A stretch of 9,768 nucleotides of DNA from an uncultured Oscillospiraceae bacterium (GTDB lineage: Bacteria; Bacillota; Clostridia; Oscillospirales; Oscillospiraceae). Numbering within the stretch: the first letter of the stretch is position 1; each line of letters starts with the position of its first letter. The notes beneath the pieces are model-generated. The model was not told where the DNA came from, did not search any database, and saw only the letters and a list, made by a program, of their open reading frames with translations. A program made the translations under genes and the position numbers. This document shows positions 5,958-9,768 of the stretch, piece after piece. Where the stretch lies: the NCBI GenBank assembly GCA_944385065.1, contig CALWVX010000055.1, positions 1 to 9,768 on the forward strand, given 5' to 3'.

Positions 5958-7077
5958 TCTTTTCTCCTCCTCGTCTCAGCCGCCCGGGCAATACCGCCGG
6001 CGGGTCCAGCAGGGCGTCCAGCGTCAGGATGGCCGCCACCGCCTCCACCACGGGCACCGCCCGGGGGACGATGCACGGGTCGTGTCTGCCGTGGACCACC
6101 AGCTTCCGTCCCTCCCCGGCGGACAGGCTCACGCTGTCCTGTTCCTTTCCAATGGAGGGCGTCGGCTTGAAGGCCGCCCGGAACAACAGGGGCATCCCGG
6201 TGGTGATTCCGCCCAGAATCCCCCCCGCGCGGTTGCGCCCGGCGGTCACCCGCCCGTCCTCCACGCGGTACGGGTCGTTGTTCTCCGAGCCCCGGAGCCG
6301 GGCCGCTTCAAAGCCGGCCCCGAACTCCACTCCCTTCACCGCCGGGATTCCGAACACCGCGGCGGCCAGGCGGCTGTCCATGCCGCCGAACATCCCGGAG
6401 CCCAGCCCGGCGGGCAGGCCCTGGATGATGCACTCCACCACGCCGCCCACGGAATCGCCCTGCTCCCTGGCCCGGCAAATCTCCCGGCGCATGTTCTCCC
6501 CCGCCTTCTGATCCAGCGTGGGGAAGGGGCTGCGCCGCAGCTCCTCCAGGGTTTCCGGGTCCTCTCCCAGCTCGCGGAAGGGCCGGTCCTCCGCCCCGGC
6601 AGCGGAGCGGATGTGGGCGGCGATCTCAATGCCCCGCCGCTCCAGAATCTGGAGGCAGATCCCCCCGGCCACGCACAGGGGGGCGGTCAGCCGCCCGGAG
6701 AAATGACCTCCGCCCCGCACATCCTGAAAGCCCTGGTATCGGACCTGGGCGGTGTAGTCGGCGTGGCCCGGCCGGGGAATGTCTTTCAGCTGCTCATAGT
6801 CCTGCGACCGGGTGTTGGCGTTCTCGATCACGGCGGCCAGCGGCGCGCCGCAGGTGCGCCCATTCAGCACTCCGCACAGGATATGGGGCCGGTCCTCCTC
6901 CTTCCGGGGGGTGGAGACGTCCAGCCGCCCGGGGGCCCGCCGCTGCAGGAACGCCTGCAGCCGGTCCAGGTCCACCGCCTCGCCGGCGGGCAGGCCGTCC
7001 ACTGTCACACCGATGGCCTCGGCGTGGGACTGGCCGAAAATGGACACCTTGATATTGTTTCCCAGTTCAGAGGACAT
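5938..7077 (-). CDS. aroC: Chorismate synthase
   Basis: Converts 5-enolpyruvylshikimate 3-phosphate to chorismate using reduced FMN; the last common step. From ATG 7077 it is 379 residues, normal for the family. Signatures: FGQSHAEAIG with His18, RPGHADYTA with His105, GGGHFSGR (122-129), GSENNDPY, NRAGGILGGITTGMP (282-296), KPTPSI and GRHDPCIVPRAVPVVEA (330-346). A longer frame from 7137 adds 20 unrelated residues read inside aroA; the ATG at 7077 fits the family N-terminus and has GGGAGG upstream. It overlaps the aroA end by 11 bases and the aroE-aroK start by 20. Confidence 0.97.
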   Translation of the reverse strand: MSSELGNNIKVSIFGQSHAEAIGVTVDGLPAGEAVDLDRLQAFLQRRAPGRLDVSTPRKEEDRPHILCGVLNGRTCGAPLAAVIENANTRSQDYEQLKDIPRPGHADYTAQVRYQGFQDVRGGGHFSGRLTAPLCVAGGICLQILERRGIEIAAHIRSAAGAEDRPFRELGEDPETLEELRRSPFPTLDQKAGENMRREICRAREQGDSVGGVVECIIQGLPAGLGSGMFGGMDSRLAAAVFGIPAVKGVEFGAGFEAARLRGSENNDPYRVEDGRVTAGRNRAGGILGGITTGMPLLFRAAFKPTPSIGKEQDSVSLSAGEGRKLVVHGRHDPCIVPRAVPVVEAVAAILTLDALLDPPAVLPGRLRRGGEKNGDRDT

Positions 7078-8233
7078 GGAGTTTCCCTCCCAGCTTGGTA
7101 AAATCGTTCCAGAATTCGGGGTAAGATTTGTCCACACATTCCATCTGCAGAATGGACACCGGCCTGCGGCACCGGGTGGCCAGAACAGCGGCCATCATGG
7201 CGATGCGGTGGTCTCCCCGGCTGTCCACCCGCTCCCCGCCTTCCAGCCGGTCGACGCCCCGGATCACCAGGCTGTCCGCCTCCTCCCGGGCCTGTCCTCC
7301 CAGCCGCCGGATGGTCTCGGCAATGGCGGAGAGCCGGTCGCTCTCCTTCAGCCGCAGCCGGCCCGCGCCGGTCAGCCGGGTGTTCCCCCGGGCCAGCGCC
7401 GCCATGGCGCCCAGAGCGGGGGCCAGGTCGGGGCACTGAGACACATCCAGCTCCCGGTCCCCCGGTCTGGCCAGCCGCCAGTAATAGGCGGCGATCCGCC
7501 GGTCCGCCTGAGCGGAGGTCTCGTCCAGCCCCTCGATCTTCACCCGGTGGTCCAGAAAGTCGGCGGCGTACCACACGGCCCCCTGGGACCAGTCGCCGGG
7601 GACGGTCATCCGGCAGGGGCGGTAGGTCTGTCCCCCGGGGACGGTAAATCGGTCTCTCGCCCGCCCGATCCGAATTCCGTGCCACTCCAGCACCTCCAGC
7701 GTCAGGTCCACATAGTCCGCCGACTCCAGCGGGGAGGTGAGCACAATCTCCGACTCCCCTTCCGCCAGAGGCAGCGCCAGGAGCAGGCCGGTGACAAACT
7801 GGCTGGACACATCCCCGGGCAGCTCATACCGCCCGGCGGGCAGCTTTCCCCGCACGGTGAGGGTGCTCCCCTCCAGACTCCAGTCCGCCCCGCGGGTCTG
7901 AAACAGGGTCTCATAGGGGCCCAGCGGCCGCTCCATCAGCCTGCCGCGGCCGGTAAACCGGCCGCCGCCCCGCAGCGCCATGGACAGGGGAACGAGAAAC
8001 CGCAGGGTGGACCCGGATTCCCCGCAGTCCAGCTCGGGCAGCCCCGCCCCGGGCGCCCGAAGGGCCGCCAGGCAGGTCCGGGTGGCCTGAATATCCCGGG
8101 AGTCTCCCACCCCCTCCGGCTCTTCCGTCCCGGCCAGGGCGGCGGCGATGATGGTTCGGTGGGCCATGCTCTTGCTGGGCGGGACCCGGACGGTCCCGGA
8201 CAGCTGGCAGGGATCAATGACAGCTGTGCTCAT
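7067..8233 (-). CDS. aroA: 5-enolpyruvylshikimate-3-phosphate synthase
   Basis: Transfers the enolpyruvyl group of PEP to shikimate 3-phosphate; the target of glyphosate. From ATG 8233 it is 388 residues, somewhat shorter than E. coli AroA. Motifs: PPSKSMAHR (18-26), GESGSTLRF (71-79), GRLMERPLGPYETL (97-110), SSQF (143-146), PDLAPALGAMA with Asp269, LKESDR (295-300), SRGDHRIAMM (338-347) and VDKSYPEFW (367-375). AAAGGAG (8248-8242) is 8 bases upstream of this ATG. An in-frame extension to 8308 would start before the attenuator terminator and is not believed. First enzyme gene of the operon, directly behind the attenuator described at 8261-8468. The GESGSTLRF segment differs from the NAGTAMRPL of enteric enzymes. 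Confidence 0.96.
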   Translation of the reverse strand: MSTAVIDPCQLSGTVRVPPSKSMAHRTIIAAALAGTEEPEGVGDSRDIQATRTCLAALRAPGAGLPELDCGESGSTLRFLVPLSMALRGGGRFTGRGRLMERPLGPYETLFQTRGADWSLEGSTLTVRGKLPAGRYELPGDVSSQFVTGLLLALPLAEGESEIVLTSPLESADYVDLTLEVLEWHGIRIGRARDRFTVPGGQTYRPCRMTVPGDWSQGAVWYAADFLDHRVKIEGLDETSAQADRRIAAYYWRLARPGDRELDVSQCPDLAPALGAMAALARGNTRLTGAGRLRLKESDRLSAIAETIRRLGGQAREEADSLVIRGVDRLEGGERVDSRGDHRIAMMAAVLATRCRRPVSILQMECVDKSYPEFWNDFTKLGGKLHVL

Positions 8234-8260
8234 GTGTGGTTCTCCTTTCCGGCGGCGGCG

Positions 8261-8301
8261 TAAAACAAAAGGCCCGCGGTGAAGTGTTTTCACCGCGGGC
8301 C
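8261..8301 (-). terminator. Attenuator terminator in the aroA leader
   Basis: A perfect 13-bp GC-rich stem (5' arm 8301-8289, 3' arm 8283-8271, 5-base loop) followed on the minus strand by TTTTGTTTTA (8270-8261). It lies between the operon promoter and the aroA SD, only about 28 bases before the aroA ATG, so it must be bypassed for the operon to be expressed. That is the arrangement of an attenuator, not of a normal gene-end terminator. Confidence 0.93.
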
Positions 8302-8349
8302 GGAACAATCATTCCCCGCCTCCCGATTTTCCGGGAAGCTTCTGCCAAT

Positions 8350-8439
8350 CTACGCAGCAAAAAGCACTTTTACCTGTTTAGCACCAAAGCTAAAAAAGTA
8401 AAAGTAGCCATAAAAGAAAGCCGCGATCCGATTCAGCAT
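8350..8439 (-). CDS. Phe/Tyr-rich leader peptide of the aro operon attenuator
   Basis: A 29-codon ORF (ATG to TAG), too short for usual gene calling. Residues 8-18 read FFYGYFYFFSF: nine of eleven are Phe or Tyr, and the whole peptide has seven Phe and three Tyr. It has a proper SD, AAGGAG at 8454-8449, nine bases before the ATG, and lies about 29 bases from the predicted transcription start. It begins MLNRIAA and ends KQVKVLFAA. The peptide product probably has no role of its own; slow translation of the Phe/Tyr codons when charged tRNA is scarce would keep hairpin 1 from forming and so change downstream folding. It resembles the pheA and pheST leader peptides of E. coli in design, not in sequence. 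Confidence 0.88.
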   Translation of the reverse strand: MLNRIAAFFYGYFYFFSFGAKQVKVLFAA

Positions 8440-8474
8440 GGGTTGGTTCTCCTTGTGGGTTAAAATCTACGGTC

Positions 8475-8503
8475 ACTATAGCACCATCCCGCCGCCCTGT
8501 CAA
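8475..8503 (-). promoter_or_regulatory. Promoter of the aro operon
   Basis: Minus strand: perfect TTGACA (8503-8498), 17-base spacer, TATAGT (8480-8475). The strength fits a system in which control is by termination after initiation. Predicted start near 8468. No operator palindrome is obvious over it. Confidence 0.9.
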
Positions 8504-8614
8504 TTCTTTTTTTCGCTGAACCCCTGAAAATTTTTTCACTCTCCTCCCCCTCCCCCTGCGTCACGGGCGGTGCCCGCCGAAATCAGCGGCGTATTTTTAT
8601 TCACAATTTCCTTC
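8504..8614. other. Divergent intergenic spacer between aro and glmS promoters
   Basis: Contains an A/T-rich stretch (about 8507-8537), which can act as upstream element for the aro promoter, a pyrimidine-only run (about 8538-8557), and a small GGGC...GCCC hairpin near 8564-8575. I see no ORF, repeat or clear operator. Confidence 0.5.
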
Positions 8615-8643
8615 TTTACTCCGGCGGAAAGGCGGCGTATAAT
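8615..8643 (+). promoter_or_regulatory. Promoter of glmS
   Basis: TTTACT (8615-8620), 17-base spacer, perfect TATAAT (8638-8643). Start predicted near 8650, so that the transcript begins close to a stem AGACGG/CCGTCT (8651-8656 with 8670-8675), a likely 5'-end hairpin. Confidence 0.8.
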
Positions 8644-8721
8644 ACCACCCAGACGGAAGGGCCGGCAGGCCGTCTCCCGTCATCGCAGAGAGAAAGGAGG
8701 TCCATGGACGGCTGTCCATCA

Positions 8722-8930
8722 CAAAGCGCCAGCGCCCGCCCCGGCACGGGGCGGGACGACGAGGAGAGGGGAGTATCGAAAGGGCGGAGGTCCTCCGCCC
8801 CGCAAATTCGGCGGGTGCCCCTCCGCGCCGCCCGGGCGCGCATGCGGCTTACAAATATGCGGGCAACCGCAAAACAAAGGGGCCGCGGCCGGGCAAGCGA
8901 GGTCAAATGGCTGCGAGTTTGCCCTCCTGA
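8722..8930 (+). ncRNA. glmS ribozyme (glucosamine-6-phosphate-activated self-cleaving riboswitch)
   Basis: It binds glucosamine-6-phosphate as a cofactor and cuts its own 5' end; the cut glmS mRNA is then degraded, giving feedback on amino-sugar synthesis. Conserved parts in order: AAAGCGCC with the cleavage site between A8725 and G8726; P1 as CCCGCCCCG/CGGGGCGGG (8735-8743 with 8747-8755) closed by only GCA; GACGAGG (8758-8764), whose first G matches the catalytic guanine of known ribozymes; GTATCGA (8782-8788); an extended lineage-specific arm GGGCGGAGG/CCTCCGCCC; then TTCGGCGGGTGCCCCTCC (8808-8825), pairing back to GGAGAGGGG. P3 and P4 follow, with GGGCAA/TTGCCC (8891-8896 with 8919-8924) near the end. 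Outer borders are approximate. Just upstream, ATGGAC-GGCT-GTCCAT (8704-8719) forms a small hairpin. Confidence 0.93.
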
Positions 8931-8952
8931 CATTCCCAATTCAATCAGGAGG
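8923..8952 (+). promoter_or_regulatory. Hairpin that can sequester the glmS Shine-Dalgarno
   Basis: CCTCCTGA (8923-8930) is perfectly complementary to TCAGGAGG (8945-8952), with a 14-base loop. The 3' arm contains the whole glmS SD (AGGAGG, 8947-8952). Its 5' arm overlaps by two bases the last ribozyme helix (TTGCCC, 8919-8924), so the two foldings may compete at their border. Confidence 0.7.
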
Positions 8953-8962
8953 AACCAAAATC

Positions 8963-9768
8963 ATGTGTGGAATTGTAGGTTATATCGGCCGGGAGCAGGC
9001 GGCTCCCATTCTGCTGGACGGCCTGAAGCGGCTGGAGTACCGGGGGTATGACTCCGCCGGCGTGGCGGTGTTCGACCAGGAGAGCGGCACGCTGTCGGTG
9101 CGCAAGGCCAAGGGCCGCCTGAAGGTCCTGGACGAGCAGATCCACGGGGGCGCCGACCTGCGGGGAACGGTGGGCGTGGGGCATACCCGCTGGGCCACCC
9201 ACGGCGCGCCCAGCGACGTCAACTCCCACCCCCAGACCAGCCGCAGCGGCAAAATCGCCGTGGTCCACAACGGCATCATTGAAAATTACGCCGAGCTGAA
9301 AGCCTTTCTGGAGGCCAAGGGGGTGCCCTTCACCTCGGAGACCGACACCGAGGTGGTGGCCCAGCTGATCGAGTACTTCTACGAGGGGGACCTGCTGGCC
9401 GCCGTGGGCCGGGTGCTCCACCGCATCCAGGGGGCCTATGCCCTGGGCATCATCTGCGCCGACTACCCCGACCAGCTGATCGCGGTGCGCAAGGACAGCC
9501 CGCTGATCCTGGGCTATGGGGAGGACTGCTCCTTTCTGGCCAGCGACGTGACCGCCATCCTGCGCCGCACCCGCCGGGTGAGCTATATGGAGGACGGCGA
9601 GGTGGCCGTCCTGACCCGGGAGGGCATCCGGTGCTATGACCGCCTGATGCAGCCGGTGGAAAAAGAGATCGTCCAGGTGGACTGGGAGATGGACGCGGCG
9701 GAGAAGGGCGGCTATGAGCACTTCATGTTCAAGGAGATCATGGAGCAGCCCGAGGCCCTGCGCCGGTG
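8963..9768 (+). CDS. glmS: Glutamine-fructose-6-phosphate aminotransferase (isomerizing), 5' part
   Basis: Makes glucosamine 6-phosphate from fructose 6-phosphate and glutamine, the entry step to peptidoglycan amino sugars. The 268 codons seen cover the class II glutamine amidotransferase domain (1 to about 235) and the start of the linker to the SIS isomerase domains, which lie beyond the window. Cys2 of MCGIVGYIG becomes the N-terminal nucleophile after Met removal. LEYRGYDSAGVA, GHTRWATHGAPSDVNSHP, NGIIENY, and the ending HFMFKEIMEQPEAL are family hallmarks. ATG 8963 is 10 bases after AGGAGG. Expression is set by the upstream ribozyme and possibly by the SD hairpin. Cut by the window edge, not by mutation as far as can be seen. 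Confidence 0.98.
   Translation, partial: MCGIVGYIGREQAAPILLDGLKRLEYRGYDSAGVAVFDQESGTLSVRKAKGRLKVLDEQIHGGADLRGTVGVGHTRWATHGAPSDVNSHPQTSRSGKIAVVHNGIIENYAELKAFLEAKGVPFTSETDTEVVAQLIEYFYEGDLLAAVGRVLHRIQGAYALGIICADYPDQLIAVRKDSPLILGYGEDCSFLASDVTAILRRTRRVSYMEDGEVAVLTREGIRCYDRLMQPVEKEIVQVDWEMDAAEKGGYEHFMFKEIMEQPEALRR

Larger units (their letters stand above)
8261..8468 (-). promoter_or_regulatory. Phe/Tyr transcription-attenuation leader of the aro operon
   Basis: Between the predicted start (about 8468) and the terminator the RNA carries a translated Phe/Tyr-rich ORF and several exclusive foldings. Hairpin 1 lies over the Tyr/Phe codons: ACUUUUAC (8405-8398) with GUAAAAGU (8373-8366), a 3x3 internal loop, then UUUAGC (8394-8389) with GCUAAA (8382-8377). 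A second stem surrounds the stop codon (CUGC/GCAG and GCUU/AAGC). A third is CUUCCCG (8338-8332) with CGGGAGG (8325-8319). The third competes with a 10-bp stem: CCGGAA (8334-8329) with UUCCGG (8305-8300), plus AAUC (8328-8325) with GAUU (8310-8307). The latter takes the first two bases of the terminator 5' arm. GCGGG (8319-8315) with CCCGC (8299-8295) is another antiterminator candidate. Which one acts cannot be settled by eye. Confidence 0.85.

Noticed and set aside
7078..7137. N-terminal extension of aroC to 7137
   Set aside because: The extra residues are out-of-frame aroA sequence; ATG 7077 matches the family start and has an SD.
8234..8308. N-terminal extension of aroA to 8308
   Set aside because: It would start inside the attenuator terminator; the ATG at 8233 has a good SD and gives the expected N-terminus.
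8236..8463. 75-codon plus-strand ORF
   Set aside because: Antisense to the attenuator leader; no SD, and it crosses the terminator hairpin.
8261..8468. T-box riboswitch in the aroA leader
   Set aside because: The 3' terminator arm contains ACCGCGG, which recalls part of the T-box, but the UGGN bulge of the T-box motif is absent and a complete SD-ORF-stop fills the leader, so a leader-peptide attenuator fits better.
8704..9051. 115-codon plus-strand ORF with a perfect SD match
   Set aside because: It crosses the whole glmS ribozyme and the glmS start in another frame, is rich in Arg/Gly/Pro as expected for translated structured RNA, and its ATG is only two bases from the SD core and paired in a hairpin. 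Kept only as a finding on the leader.

Overview
The window comes from the chromosome of a GC-rich, spore-forming type of Clostridia, most likely a member of the Oscillospiraceae (Flavonifractor/Oscillibacter/Lawsonibacter neighbourhood). This is inferred from the cluster scpA-scpB-DUF2953 followed by a probable GerW start, the glmS ribozyme, strong Shine-Dalgarno (SD) sites and protein similarity recalled from memory. No database search was run. The contents are chromosomal housekeeping genes. I see no mobile element, CRISPR array or rRNA.

Layout. Positions 1-2170 (minus strand) carry scpA, scpB and a DUF2953 membrane protein, then the first codons of a probable GerW-type sporulation gene. 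All are read from one extended -10 promoter next to scpA. Positions 2171-3580 (minus) hold a stand-alone cytoplasmic GH13 alpha-amylase-family gene with its own promoter and terminator. Positions 3629-4184 are non-coding: a tRNA-Gln(CUG) gene with a near-ideal promoter, followed by two diverged tandem structured elements. The tRNA and both elements end in CCA and run directly into an A-tract/T-tract hairpin. Positions 4228-8503 (minus) are a tightly overlapped shikimate operon, aroA-aroC-aroE/aroK fusion-aroQ. Positions 8615-9768 (plus) are glmS, cut by the window end, with promoter, ribozyme leader and a hairpin that can hide its SD.

The main discovery is upstream of aroA. A consensus sigma-A promoter (8503-8475) is followed by an SD site and an unannotated 29-codon ORF (8439-8350) in which 9 of residues 8-18 are Phe or Tyr. 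After it come competing hairpins and a strong intrinsic terminator (8301-8261) lying before the aroA SD. This is the architecture of ribosome-mediated transcription attenuation by Phe/Tyr, as in the pheA and pheST leaders of enteric bacteria. In Firmicutes, T-box and TRAP control are the better-known routes for aromatic amino acid genes.

Taken together, the aro operon covers dehydroquinate to chorismate: AroQ, then AroE, then AroK, then AroA, then AroC. Its control by Phe/Tyr-tRNA charging would be feedback from the end products. The divergent neighbour glmS is also controlled at the RNA level, by the glucosamine-6-phosphate ribozyme.
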